Below are positions 1-8,184 of a stretch of DNA of 10,575 nucleotides, in pieces. The DNA is taken from positions 1 through 10,575 of the forward strand of contig CAKROE010000080.1 of the NCBI GenBank assembly GCA_934371915.1, in the 5' to 3' direction. Source of the stretch: an uncultured Blautia sp. (GTDB lineage: Bacteria > Bacillota > Clostridia > Lachnospirales > Lachnospiraceae). How positions within the stretch are numbered: position 1 is the stretch's first letter; each line of letters opens with the position of its first letter. Both the position numbers and the translations under genes were made by a program. Under the pieces are notes generated by a model. It was not told the origin of the DNA. It did no database searches and was given only the letters and a program-made list of their open reading frames with translations.

Positions 1-1247
1 GGAAGAAATACACGTACATTTTCGATACGGTTTTTATCAAGCTTGTCAACGACAAGGCGGATACCGTCAGAGGTGATTACCTGATCTCCTGCGACGGGCA
101 GACGATCCAGATGCTCAATCACAAGACCGCCAAGTGAATCATAGTCTTCGGATTCAAGATGCGTTCCAAGATGGTCATTAACATCATCAAGACTCATAGA
201 TCCTTCAATGACATATTCGCGATCAGAAAGTTTCTTGATCAGTTCATTTTCATTTTCATCGTATTCATCATGTATCTCACCGACAATCTCCTCCAGAATA
301 TCTTCGAGAGTGATGAGACCGGTCATTTCACCGTATTCGTCAAGAACGATGGCAATGTTGAATGTAGATTCACGCATCTCCACAAGGAGTTCGGAAATAT
401 CCTTGTATTCATAAGTGAAATGAGGCTTGCGGAGAAAACTGCGGATATTAAACCGTTCATCAGGATCATAGAGAAGGAGATCCTTCATGTTGATGATTCC
501 GACAATGTTATCCTGCGTATCTTCGTATACAGGAAGACGGGTAAAACGATCCTCACGGAAAATGTCGATCAGCTCGTCGTAAGTAGAGTTTACATCGGCG
601 AATGTAACGTTGACACGGGGAACCATGATGTCCTTGGCATCAGCATCACCGAGATCAAACACATTGTAGATCATTTTTTTCTCATCAGATTCGATGACAC
701 CGTCCTCATGGCTGACATCGACGATCGTACGAAGCTCTTCTTCGGTCATGGCTTTATTGGCTGCATCAGGATCCACACGCAGAAGCTTCATAAAGATTCT
801 TGAAAACAGATTGATGATGAAGATGAACGGAGTCATGATCGTCATGAAAAAGCTGAGAACCGGAATATAACGTAATGTAATTTTTTCTGCGTTTAATGTA
901 GCGTAATTCTTTGGTGTAATTTCACCGAAAATAAGGATTGCCACCGTCAGTGCAGCTGTGGCGATACTTACCATGTAGCCGCCAAAGCTGTATGCCAGTG
1001 AAGTGGCAAGAGAGGAAGCGGTGATATTAACAAGGTTATTTCCAATCAGTATGGCACTGAGCATTTTGGAAGTATGGTTCTCGACAATGTCCAGAACTTT
1101 GGCTGCCCGTTTATTGCCTTCATCGGCAAGCGTACGAAGCCGGATTTTATTGACTGCCATAAGTGCAGTCTCGTTTGATGAAAAAAATGCAGATAATGCC
1201 AGTAGTATGATCAGAATAATCATCTGGTAAGTGTCACTTGCGTCCAC
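1..1247 (-). CDS. CNNM/CBS/CorC hemolysin-family membrane protein, 3' end off the left edge
   Basis: This is an integral membrane protein of the hemolysin C/CorC/CNNM family, whose members are linked to magnesium or other divalent-cation efflux and tolerance. The hemolysin name is historical. I translated 415 residues, and the stop lies beyond the left edge. Residues about 8-160 form the CNNM (DUF21) membrane domain, with hydrophobic stretches near 9-22, 92-108 and 127-149, an early SSNETAL motif, and the conserved GEITPK at 108-113. Two CBS repeats follow at about 205-325. They start at MVPR (208-211) and contain DEYGEMTGLITLEDILEE (303-320). A CorC_HlyC-type C-terminal domain starts near 340. 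The GTG at 1247 is chosen because AAAGGAG (1260-1266) lies 12 bases upstream and no in-frame ATG is closer; an ATG eight codons in is the alternative. The gene starts 27 bases after the purC stop and has no visible promoter of its own, so an operon with purC is likely. The family is secure, but the transported ion is not. Confidence 0.93.
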   Translation of the reverse strand, partial: MDASDTYQMIILIILLALSAFFSSNETALMAVNKIRLRTLADEGNKRAAKVLDIVENHTSKMLSAILIGNNLVNITASSLATSLAYSFGGYMVSIATAALTVAILIFGEITPKNYATLNAEKITLRYIPVLSFFMTIMTPFIFIINLFSRIFMKLLRVDPDAANKAMTEEELRTIVDVSHEDGVIESDEKKMIYNVFDLGDADAKDIMVPRVNVTFADVNSTYDELIDIFREDRFTRLPVYEDTQDNIVGIINMKDLLLYDPDERFNIRSFLRKPHFTYEYKDISELLVEMRESTFNIAIVLDEYGEMTGLITLEDILEEIVGEIHDEYDENENELIKKLSDREYVIEGSMSLDDVNDHLGTHLESEDYDSLGGLVIEHLDRLPVAGDQVITSDGIRLVVDKLDKNRIENVRVFL

Positions 1248-1274
1248 TCGTAAAATTCACTCCTTTAATGTATA

Positions 1275-2147
1275 TTAGTCAAGATCTTTGCCGGTAAGCA
1301 TTTTGTATGCCTGCAGGTATTTTTCGATGGTTTTATCCACGATTTCCTGTGGAAGTGTCCAGTCATTTCCCGGATTAGAGGTCAGCCAGTCACGTGCAAA
1401 CTGCTTGTCGAAGGATGGCTGTCCATGTCCTGGTTCGTAACCGTCTGCAGGCCAGAAACGGGAGCTGTCCGGTGTCAGCATTTCATCACCGATTACCATA
1501 TTTCCGTCTTCATCCAGACCGAACTCAAATTTGGTGTCGGCAATGATGATACCTTTGCTCAGTGCATATTCTGCACATTTTTTATAGAGGGCAATGGTAT
1601 TGTCACGAAGTTTTTCTGCGAGTTCCTGACCTCTGCCCGGGAAATATTTCTCGAGATGATCTACACTTTGTTCGAAAGAAATGTTCTCATCGTGGTCACC
1701 GATCTCGGCTTTTGTTGACGGGGTGTAAATTGGTTCCGGAAGCTTGTCGGATTCTTTTAAACCTTCCGGAAGTGTGATTCCGCATACGGTTCCGTTTTCC
1801 TGATAACTCTTCCAGCCGCTGCCTGTGATATAGCCACGAACGATGCACTCAATCGGAAGCATGTTCAGCTTGCGGCACATCATGGATTTTCCGGCATATT
1901 TTTCCTGCTGGAAAAATTCCGGCATGTCTTTTACATCAACAGAAATCATGTGATTAGGCAGAATGTCTTCAGTCAGGTCGAACCAGAACTTGGACATCTG
2001 TGTCAGTACTGTTCCTTTTTTGGTCACTTCGTTGTTCAGGATAACATCGAAACAACTGATACGGTCAGTAGCTACCATGATCAGACTGTCTCCGTTATCA
2101 TATATCTCTCGTACTTTACCTTCTTTAATTGGTTTTAATTCCTGCAT
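1275..2147 (-). CDS. purC: SAICAR synthase (phosphoribosylaminoimidazole-succinocarboxamide synthase)
   Basis: PurC is the cytosolic ATP-dependent ligase that joins CAIR and aspartate to make SAICAR in de novo purine synthesis. The 290-residue product opens with the conserved GKVREIYD at about 10-17. It carries both family signatures: [14 protein letters not shown] at 97-110 and IADTKFEFG at 202-210. [13 protein letters not shown] follows near 220. It is longer than the roughly 240-residue form of Bacillus or E. coli and resembles the longer form common in many anaerobes and in fungal-type enzymes. The reading frame also runs up to an ATG at 2165. The ATG at 2147 is preferred because GAGGTG (2155-2160) sits 7 bases upstream, and because homologous PurC proteins begin close to the KVREIY motif. 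No other pur gene is visible nearby, and I see no purine riboswitch or Pur box in the 67-base gap upstream. The cation-transporter-like gene downstream is probably cotranscribed. Confidence 0.97.
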   Translation of the reverse strand: MQELKPIKEGKVREIYDNGDSLIMVATDRISCFDVILNNEVTKKGTVLTQMSKFWFDLTEDILPNHMISVDVKDMPEFFQQEKYAGKSMMCRKLNMLPIECIVRGYITGSGWKSYQENGTVCGITLPEGLKESDKLPEPIYTPSTKAEIGDHDENISFEQSVDHLEKYFPGRGQELAEKLRDNTIALYKKCAEYALSKGIIIADTKFEFGLDEDGNMVIGDEMLTPDSSRFWPADGYEPGHGQPSFDKQFARDWLTSNPGNDWTLPQEIVDKTIEKYLQAYKMLTGKDLD

Positions 2148-2214
2148 GTCTTTGCACCTCGTCATATGATTTTTAAAATTTTACTGTAAAAATAGCACTT
2201 ATCACTGCACACTG

Positions 2215-3933
2215 TCAAGATATTTCTCGAATAAGTACAACAATCCACGGATTTTGTACATCACACCGGTTGCCTGCAAAAAATTCCATAACAGTAGGAA
2301 TATATTTATTATTCAACTGACGGTGAAATTGATAGCTGAGCTGTTTCTTGCCGTCAAAAAAGAAATCATGCAGTGAGGACAATGTGATTCTGGCGCGATA
2401 CAGTTCTTCATCATCCGGATGGATCAGCTTTTCATTTAATATGCGGCGGTTGTAGGATTCAAAATCATGTTCCATTTCAAGCCCACGTCCATGAAGCCGA
2501 TAATCTCTCTTTAAAATTTCGTATTCACCGTTATTCAGATTTAATCTGGCGAGAACCAGTGAATTTTCGGCAAGAATCTTGAAAATAGAATGCGTAACTG
2601 AGGTTTCATGAAACGCATCCGCGGTATTTCGGGAATCAGCTGAATCCTGTTTGGACACATGATGGTACTTCTCGTGAGGAACTGTAGTCAGAAGATCCTC
2701 TGCATCACTGATCGGCATTGGTTTGTAGAAATAATATCCCTGCGCATAGATACAGTTCATAGAACGCAGCATTTTAATCTGTTCGGGGCTTTCTACACCT
2801 TCTGCAATAATCGGCAGGTTGAGTTTATGTGCCATATTGACAATGGAATCGATGATCTGAATTCCTTTTTGACAGTTTTCCGGATTCATTTCGATGAACT
2901 TCATATCAAGTTTCAGAATATCGACATTTGTGTCTTTTAACATGTTGAGAGAAGAGTAGCCACTTCCGAAATCATCCATCAGAACACAGAAACCGTGTTG
3001 ATGAAGCTGATCGATAGTTTCTCTTACAATGATATTGTTTTCTGAAAAGGCAGTCTCTGTAATTTCAACAAGCAACATCTCAGGAGAAAGGTCGTATTTT
3101 GTGATGAGATCCTGCAGGTATTCAGGAACATTGATCGTTTCGATATCAGTAACAGATACATTGATTGAAATAGGAACAACATAAAGGTGATCATGTTTCC
3201 AGTAGGAAAGCGTCTGGCACACGGCATCCCAGATATATGTGTCAAGTGAAGTGATCATGCCGTTATTTTCAAGAAACGGGATGAACTCACCCGGGGAAAC
3301 AAAACCTCGAACCGGACTGATCCAGCGGGAGAGTGCCTCCATACTGACGATAGCACCTGTTTCGCTGTTGCATTTGGGCTGGAGATAAAAGGTAAATTCC
3401 TTATTATCCAGACCGACGGTTACGTCGTGGATCAGCTGCTGTTCCTTTTCGAGCTGATTTATAATTTCATCAGTGAAATAAGAAATGCGTTTATTAAAAT
3501 TGCCTTTGATATCAGAACCTGCAAGCTGTGCATTGTTGCACATCGTTGCAACATCCGGATGACCCTCAGGGATAGAATAGATGCCAATGATAGGCAGAAA
3601 TCCCTCGTTCTGGCTGTGAATGCCGATATAGCTCCGGATTGTTTTATAAATCAGGTTGATAAGCTGGTCATCGTCCGGAATACACATGAAGAAATGATCT
3701 CCCCCAAAATAACCGGCGAGATAGCCTTTCATCTGCTGGATACGAAGCAGATACTGACTGATATTGGAAAGCAGAATATCTCCGGCTTCCTGACCGTACC
3801 AGTTATTAAATAATTTGAATCGTTCAATATCAATAGATATGATACACCAGTCAGACAGTGCATAACTTTCAAGGAAATCGTTTACTTTCTCGAGAAACTC
3901 TGAGCGACTGTACAGCACATTTGTTATACTCAT
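2215..3933 (-). CDS. c-di-GMP phosphodiesterase: degenerate GGDEF, intact EAL, C-terminal PAS-like region
   Basis: This 572-residue protein is predicted to hydrolyse cyclic di-GMP to pGpG. Residues about 1-155 are a GGDEF domain. It keeps the metal-site Asp (D35) and the NN...GD region (43-52), but the signature is GGDHF (77-81): His replaces the key Glu, and no RxxD inhibitory site precedes it. It therefore probably binds GTP or nothing, rather than making c-di-GMP. Residues about 165-415 are an EAL domain with every residue expected of an active enzyme: E199-A-L-x-R203, N258, E290 and E293, D320/D321, K341, E378 and Q398, at the spacing known from active EAL enzymes. After a polar linker (about 420-445), residues 446-572 look PAS-like, with IHPDDEELYR near 504. 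I see no signal peptide or convincing membrane segment. The frame is open to 4254, but that extension would overlap the divergent gene at 4086. The ATG at 3933 has AAAAGGG (3943-3949) upstream and starts the GGDEF domain correctly. A promoter lies at 3968-3996. No clear terminator separates this gene from purC. Confidence 0.94.
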   Translation of the reverse strand: MSITNVLYSRSEFLEKVNDFLESYALSDWCIISIDIERFKLFNNWYGQEAGDILLSNISQYLLRIQQMKGYLAGYFGGDHFFMCIPDDDQLINLIYKTIRSYIGIHSQNEGFLPIIGIYSIPEGHPDVATMCNNAQLAGSDIKGNFNKRISYFTDEIINQLEKEQQLIHDVTVGLDNKEFTFYLQPKCNSETGAIVSMEALSRWISPVRGFVSPGEFIPFLENNGMITSLDTYIWDAVCQTLSYWKHDHLYVVPISINVSVTDIETINVPEYLQDLITKYDLSPEMLLVEITETAFSENNIIVRETIDQLHQHGFCVLMDDFGSGYSSLNMLKDTNVDILKLDMKFIEMNPENCQKGIQIIDSIVNMAHKLNLPIIAEGVESPEQIKMLRSMNCIYAQGYYFYKPMPISDAEDLLTTVPHEKYHHVSKQDSADSRNTADAFHETSVTHSIFKILAENSLVLARLNLNNGEYEILKRDYRLHGRGLEMEHDFESYNRRILNEKLIHPDDEELYRARITLSSLHDFFFDGKKQLSYQFHRQLNNKYIPTVMEFFAGNRCDVQNPWIVVLIREIS

Positions 3934-3967
3934 AAAAATACGCCCTTTTACTCTAATATTAAGAATA

Positions 3968-3996
3968 ATTATACCATTATATGAGATTATATTCAA
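3968..3996 (-). promoter_or_regulatory. Sigma-70-type promoter for the EAL gene (TTGAAT-17-TATAAT, extended -10)
   Basis: Read on the minus strand, TTGAAT (3991-3996) is followed after exactly 17 bases by a perfect TATAAT (3968-3973). That hexamer is preceded by TGG, which makes an extended -10 (TGnTATAAT). Transcription would start near 3961, giving a leader of about 28 bases before the ATG at 3933. The surrounding gap is very AT-rich, so some promoter-like hexamers are expected by chance. The combination of spacing, extended -10 and position still makes this a strong call. Confidence 0.75.
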
Positions 3997-4004
3997 CAGA
4001 ATGC

Positions 4005-4033
4005 TAGATAAATTATAATAATCCTGATATAAT
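4005..4033 (+). promoter_or_regulatory. Sigma-70-type promoter for the C_GCAxxG_C_C gene (TAGATA-17-TATAAT, extended -10)
   Basis: TAGATA (4005-4010, 4 of 6 matches to TTGACA) precedes a perfect TATAAT (4028-4033) by 17 bases. A TG at 4025-4026 makes an extended -10. Transcription would start near 4040, about 45 bases before the ATG at 4086. A small AT-rich dyad, GATAT-AATA-ATATC (4026-4039), overlaps the -10. It may be chance in such AT-rich DNA. The -35 regions of this promoter and the divergent EAL promoter are only 8 bases apart, so two polymerases could hardly bind at once. Confidence 0.7.
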
Positions 4034-4085
4034 AATATCGAATTAATTTGAAAGAATACGAAATTGATAGAAAGAAGGAAACAAA

Positions 4086-4499
4086 ATGAGTACGAAAGCA
4101 GAACAGGCAATTGCGTTTCATGACAAAGGATATAATTGTGCACAGGCAGTCGCATGTTCATTCTGTAAAGAGTTCGGAGTGGACGAGGAAGAAATGTTTC
4201 GTATTGCAGAAGGATTCGGACTTGGCATGGGAATGATGGAGGTGTGCGGCGCACTTTCCGGAATGATGATGATCATTGGTCTGCAGAACAGCGTTGGAAA
4301 CCTGGATAAAGGCAAAGCAACAAAAGGCGACACCTACAAAAAAGTCAGAGAGTATACTGCGAAATTTAAAGAGCAGAACGGCTCATATCTCTGCAAAGAA
4401 TTGAAAGGTGTGGAGACAGGAAAAGTTCTCAGAAGCTGCCCGGACTGCATTCGTGATGCTGTGGCACTCACAGAAGAATATCTGAATTCACAGAAATAA
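4086..4499 (+). CDS. C_GCAxxG_C_C family protein
   Basis: This 137-residue soluble protein belongs to the cysteine-rich C_GCAxxG_C_C family (TIGR01909/PF09719). The family is common in anaerobes and generally thought to be redox-active or metal/cofactor-binding, but has no settled function. Its pattern of cysteines is visible: C18 in GYNCAQAV, C24, C27, C54 in VCGALSGMMM with the glycine-rich stretch before it (43-49), C103 in SYLCKELKG, and the pair C118/C121 (CPDC). There is no signal peptide or membrane segment, so it should be cytosolic. The start at 4086 is set by GAAGGAA (4074-4080), 5 bases upstream, and by homologous proteins beginning a few residues before the first cysteine. It is a single-gene transcription unit with its own promoter (4005-4033) and a terminator at 4552-4602. 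It diverges from the EAL gene; a functional link is possible but unproven. Confidence 0.93.
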   Translation: MSTKAEQAIAFHDKGYNCAQAVACSFCKEFGVDEEEMFRIAEGFGLGMGMMEVCGALSGMMMIIGLQNSVGNLDKGKATKGDTYKKVREYTAKFKEQNGSYLCKELKGVETGKVLRSCPDCIRDAVALTEEYLNSQK

Positions 4500-4551
4500 A
4501 AGATCAGCAGATAAACATCTGAACAGCAGCATACAGATAAAATCAGAACAG

Positions 4552-4602
4552 AAAACCCGCCGGAGTATATGAATTACAGATTCATCTCTCTGACGGGTTT
4601 TT
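4552..4602. terminator. Bidirectional hairpin terminator between convergent genes
   Basis: AAAACCCG (4552-4559) pairs with CGGGTTTT (4594-4601). The stem continues through one mismatch and one G-U pair to GGAG/CTCT. A second, inner stem of ATGAAT (4569-4574) with ATTCAT (4580-4585) closes on a five-base loop. A T run (4598-4602) follows on the plus strand. On the minus strand the stem ends in CGGGTTTTC, a weaker run. The mismatch and the wobble swap places between strands, so the structure forms in both directions. It lies 52 bases past the C_GCAxxG_C_C stop and 13 bases past the ABC operon stop, so it likely serves both. Confidence 0.85.
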
Positions 4603-4615
4603 GTAATATATAAAA

Positions 4616-6379
4616 TTATTCAGCTACTTTTACGAACTGACTGTTGTACAGATTCTGATAGAATCCGCCTTTTGCCATAAGTTCGTCATGAGAGCCCTGT
4701 TCGATGATACTTCCGTCTTTCATAACAAGAATCTCATCGGCATTGCGGATCGTGGAGAGACGGTGCGCGACGATGAAACTGGTACGTCCTTCCATAAGAC
4801 GGTCGAATGCTTCCTGAACCATAAGCTCTGTTCTGGTATCAATGCTTGAGGTTGCTTCGTCCAGGATCAGCATAGGCGGCAGACACAGCATGACACGTGT
4901 GATACAGAGAAGCTGTTTTTCACCCTGGCTTAAGCTGTCCTCTTTTAACTGAGAGTCCAGCCCGTTTGGAAGTCGGCGGATAAATTCCCAGCTATGGGAA
5001 CGTTTGGCTGCTTCTATAATCTCTTCGTCGGTAGCATCCGGTTTTCCTATATTGATATTTTCACGGACGGAGCCGTTTTTGATCCATGTATCCTGAAGTA
5101 CCATACCGAAACTGCTTCTCAGGGAATGGCGGGAAATCTCATTGATCGGATGACCGTCAATGGAAATCGTGCCGCCGGTCACATCGTAGAAGCGCATCAA
5201 CAGGTTGATAAACGTGGTCTTTCCACAGCCGGTCGGACCGACGATCGCGATACGTTTGCCCGGTTCTGCATGGAGATTGAAGTTTTCAATCAGCCTTTTA
5301 TCAGGAACATAGCGGAAGCTGACATTGTCAATGGTGATCTCGCCTTTTGCGTCGGTAAGTGTTTCTTTTGAGTCTGTACTTTCCGGGATTTCTTCAAGGA
5401 GTGCAAAGATTCTGGCTGCACATGCAAGCGCGTTCTGAAGTTCTGTGATAACAGAGCTGATGTCGTTGAATGGTTTCATGTACTGGTTTGCATAGGAGAG
5501 TAATACAGAGAGACCACCGACGGTAAGTGCACCGCCCGGAATCATAAATGCACCGACAAGTGCAACCCCTGCGTAAATAACATTATTTACGAAACGGGTA
5601 GACGGGTTGGTCAGGCTGCTGTAGAAGACTGCTTTCTGACTGCATTCTTTCAGCTCATTGTTGATTTCTGCAAAACGTGCAGAGGATTTGTCCTCATATC
5701 CGAATGCCTGTACGATCTTCTGGTTACCGATCATTTCTTCAATGAGGGCTGTCTGACGGCCACGTGCATCGCTCTGTTTCCGGAACATATGGAAAGAGTG
5801 GGAAGAAATAAATCTTGCTACAAAAAAACTGACCGGGGTGAGGATAATGACCATCAGGGTGATCCAGATGTTTTTGGAAAACATAAAGATCAAAGTTCCG
5901 ATGATGGTTACAATTCCGGTAAACAACTGTGTAAATCCGAGAAGAAGACCATCGGAAAGGATATCGGTATCGGCAATGATACGGCTGATGATGTCACCGG
6001 TGCTGTGGCTGTCCAGATAGGAGAGCGGCAGTACCTGAATATGACGGATCGCTTTTGCACGGATATCCTGTACCGTACGGAAAGTCATGCGGTTGTTGAT
6101 GATGTTCATGATCCAGGTCGCAACACTGGAGACGATGACCATGACAAGAATTCTTGTCAGATAGTACCACATCATACTGAAGTTTACTTCATGTTCGGCA
6201 ACGACCTGATCGATCGCGTTACCAAAAAGTACCGGCACGTATAATTGAAGAATAACGGATACAGCTGCCAGAATAATACTTAAGACCAGGAGAAAACGGT
6301 ATTTTCCGATGAAACGGAGTACTTTCCAGAGAGTCTCCATACTGCTTGTATTTGCTGTATCATTTGTTTTTTTGCTCAT
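4616..6379 (-). CDS. Heterodimeric ABC exporter subunit with canonical catalytic residues
   Basis: This 587-residue half-transporter has an N-terminal type IV exporter membrane domain (about 20-315, six predicted helices) fused to an ATPase domain. The ATPase motifs are an aromatic A-loop residue (Y357), Walker A GPTGCGKT (381-388), Q429, signature LSQGE (483-487, degenerate from LSGGQ), Walker B LILDE with catalytic E508, and switch H539. Its partner upstream has the opposite pattern. In such pairs (TM287/288, BmrCD and LmrCD types) this subunit supplies the working Walker B Glu and His, and the partner supplies the good signature. The ATG at 6379 overlaps the partner's stop by four bases (ATGA). 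GGAGGTGG (6384-6391) is 4 bases upstream, indicating translational coupling. Likely substrates are drugs, lipids or peptides, but sequence does not decide this. There is no peptidase domain, bacteriocin gene or adjacent regulator. It ends 13 bases before the shared terminator. Confidence 0.96.
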   Translation of the reverse strand: MSKKTNDTANTSSMETLWKVLRFIGKYRFLLVLSIILAAVSVILQLYVPVLFGNAIDQVVAEHEVNFSMMWYYLTRILVMVIVSSVATWIMNIINNRMTFRTVQDIRAKAIRHIQVLPLSYLDSHSTGDIISRIIADTDILSDGLLLGFTQLFTGIVTIIGTLIFMFSKNIWITLMVIILTPVSFFVARFISSHSFHMFRKQSDARGRQTALIEEMIGNQKIVQAFGYEDKSSARFAEINNELKECSQKAVFYSSLTNPSTRFVNNVIYAGVALVGAFMIPGGALTVGGLSVLLSYANQYMKPFNDISSVITELQNALACAARIFALLEEIPESTDSKETLTDAKGEITIDNVSFRYVPDKRLIENFNLHAEPGKRIAIVGPTGCGKTTFINLLMRFYDVTGGTISIDGHPINEISRHSLRSSFGMVLQDTWIKNGSVRENINIGKPDATDEEIIEAAKRSHSWEFIRRLPNGLDSQLKEDSLSQGEKQLLCITRVMLCLPPMLILDEATSSIDTRTELMVQEAFDRLMEGRTSFIVAHRLSTIRNADEILVMKDGSIIEQGSHDELMAKGGFYQNLYNSQFVKVAE

Positions 6380-8157
6380 GATACCACCTCCATAGTTCCA
6401 CCGGATACGGCAGTATTTGATGAAGTATATTTCGCCCGTTCTTCCGGGAACTGGGAGAAATAGATCTCACGGTAAATGTCACAGTTACAGATCAGGTCAT
6501 CATGGATGCCCCTGCCGACAAGCTCACCGTCATTCAGAACAAGGATCAGATCGGCCTGACGGATACTTGCTGCACGCTGTGAGACGAGGAAAGTGGTAAC
6601 ATTTCCGCTTAACTGGTGGAGGGATTTACGAAGTGCCGCGTCTGTTGCAAAGTCAAGTGCACTTGCGCTGTCGTCGAGAATCAGGAAGTCCGGCTTTTTA
6701 ATGACAGCACGGGCAATTGTCAGTCGCTGACGCTGACCGCCGGAAAGATTTCGGCCATTCTGTTCCAGTTTGAAATCAAGCTGACCGTCTTTTCCCTCAA
6801 CGATTTCACGTGCCTGAGCAGTGGTCAGTGCATCCCAGATTTCTTCATCGGTTGCATCTTCGCGTCCCCATTTCATATTTTCCCGGATCGTTCCTTTAAA
6901 AAGTGCTGCACGCTGCGGTACAACACCGATTTTTTCACGAAGATCATGCTGGCTGTAGGTTCGGATATCCTGCCCATTCATCATAATCGTTCCCTTTGTG
7001 GTATCGTAAAAACGTGCGATCAGGTTGACGAGAGTGGATTTACCACTGCCGGTACCGCCGATGATTCCGACAGTCTGGCCTTTTTTTACAGAAAAGCTGA
7101 TATCAGAAAGGCTTGGTGCGCCTGTGCCTGCATAGGCAAAGGTAACATCATGAAATTCTACGGCATTTTCAGCGGTTGCGGAAGCAGAAACGGTGTCATC
7201 CGGATAATCCATGGAAGTTTTTACTTTAAGGATGTCGGCAACACGGTTTGCACATGCGGCAGATTTGTTCAGAGTAATGATCAGAGATGCAAGTTTGATG
7301 AGCTCAATGATCATCTGTGCCATGTAATTGTAAAGCGCAACAACTTCACCCTGCTGCATGTTACCTAAGTTTACCTGAAGTCCTGCATTATTGATCAGGA
7401 TAACGGTAGCAATGTTGATGAGTACATAGGTGACCGGATTGAGGAGAGCGGAAAGCTTTCCGACAAATTCATTTAATTTTGTAAGCGCGGCATTGCTCTC
7501 GTCAAATTCACGGATTGCTTCTTCTTCACGGCAGAAAGCACGAATGACACGTACACCGGTCAGGTTTTCTCTGGTGAGACCGGTAACTGTATCAAGGCGT
7601 CCCTGTACTTTGCCAAAAAGTGGGATGCTGAGATACATGATGACGAATACCACAAGGAAAAGTACCGGAATGGCAACGGCGAAGATCAGAGCACAGCGAG
7701 TATTGATCGTGAATGCCATGACCATGGAACCGAGCACAATAAAAGGACTTCGAAGAAGAAGGCGAAGTCCCATGTTTACGCCATTCTGTACCTGGTTGAT
7801 ATCGTCGGTGAGACGGGTGATCAGTGTATCGGTTCCAAGAGTGTCAAGCTCTGTGTAGGAGAGCTTTTGAACATGATCGTAAACGGCCTGTCTCAGTTCC
7901 GTGGCAAATCCGACACTGGCTTTCGCTGCAAAAAACTGTGCGGTGATACTGACTGTAAGTCCGGCGGCTGCCATAAGCACAAGGATAAAAAATCGTTCAA
8001 TGATGTATGGACGGTTATTCCCCGCAATGCCCACATCAATGATCTGGGCAATGACTACCGGAACAAGCAGATCGAACACAACTTCCAGAAATTTGAAGAA
8101 AGGTGCAAGAATGCTTTCTTTCTTATAGTTTTTTAGATAGATTGCGAGAGATCGCAT
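6376..8157 (-). CDS. Heterodimeric ABC exporter subunit with degenerate ATP site
   Basis: This 593-residue half-transporter has a six-helix type IV exporter membrane domain (about 15-305) and a C-terminal ATPase domain. Walker A is GGTGSGKS (367-374), followed by Q415 and a perfect signature LSGGQ (471-475). Walker B ends in LILDD, so D496 replaces the catalytic Glu. The switch His is replaced by Gln (Q527 in VSQR). These two changes mark the non-hydrolysing site of heterodimeric exporters, which mainly binds ATP. The frame is open to an ATG at 8214. The ATG at 8157 is preferred because CGGAGGAA (8164-8171) sits 6 bases upstream and because the longer start would lie upstream of the expected transcription start. 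It is the first gene of a two-gene operon driven by the promoter at 8197-8225. The C-terminal tail after 572 is polar and low in conservation. Confidence 0.96.
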   Translation of the reverse strand: MRSLAIYLKNYKKESILAPFFKFLEVVFDLLVPVVIAQIIDVGIAGNNRPYIIERFFILVLMAAAGLTVSITAQFFAAKASVGFATELRQAVYDHVQKLSYTELDTLGTDTLITRLTDDINQVQNGVNMGLRLLLRSPFIVLGSMVMAFTINTRCALIFAVAIPVLFLVVFVIMYLSIPLFGKVQGRLDTVTGLTRENLTGVRVIRAFCREEEAIREFDESNAALTKLNEFVGKLSALLNPVTYVLINIATVILINNAGLQVNLGNMQQGEVVALYNYMAQMIIELIKLASLIITLNKSAACANRVADILKVKTSMDYPDDTVSASATAENAVEFHDVTFAYAGTGAPSLSDISFSVKKGQTVGIIGGTGSGKSTLVNLIARFYDTTKGTIMMNGQDIRTYSQHDLREKIGVVPQRAALFKGTIRENMKWGREDATDEEIWDALTTAQAREIVEGKDGQLDFKLEQNGRNLSGGQRQRLTIARAVIKKPDFLILDDSASALDFATDAALRKSLHQLSGNVTTFLVSQRAASIRQADLILVLNDGELVGRGIHDDLICNCDIYREIYFSQFPEERAKYTSSNTAVSGGTMEVVS

Positions 8158-8184
8158 TTTCTGTTCCTCCGTTTTTCTTGATGA

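Noticed and set aside
2148..2165. Upstream purC start at 2165
   Set aside because: It lacks a ribosome binding site, while the GAGGTG that serves the ATG at 2147 would fall inside the coding part.
2148..2214. Possible promoter (TTTACA, 18 bases, TATGAC) or hairpin between the EAL gene and purC
   Set aside because: The -10 is poor and the start would fall inside the purC ribosome binding site. The TTTTAC/GTAAAA repeat has a one-base loop, so it is not a credible terminator. No purine riboswitch is seen either.
3934..4254. In-frame N-terminal extension of the EAL protein up to 4254 (679 residues)
   Set aside because: It runs antisense through the C_GCAxxG_C_C gene and its promoter, has no ribosome binding site, and reads as low-quality sequence. 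The ATG at 3933 has a binding site and starts the GGDEF domain.
6616..7368. 250-codon plus-strand open frame inside the exporter gene
   Set aside because: It is antisense to the ATPase domain of a well-supported gene, has no recognisable family, and is a codon-composition shadow. The same applies to the plus-strand frames at 159-803, 3427-3813, 5789-6244 and 10048-10518.
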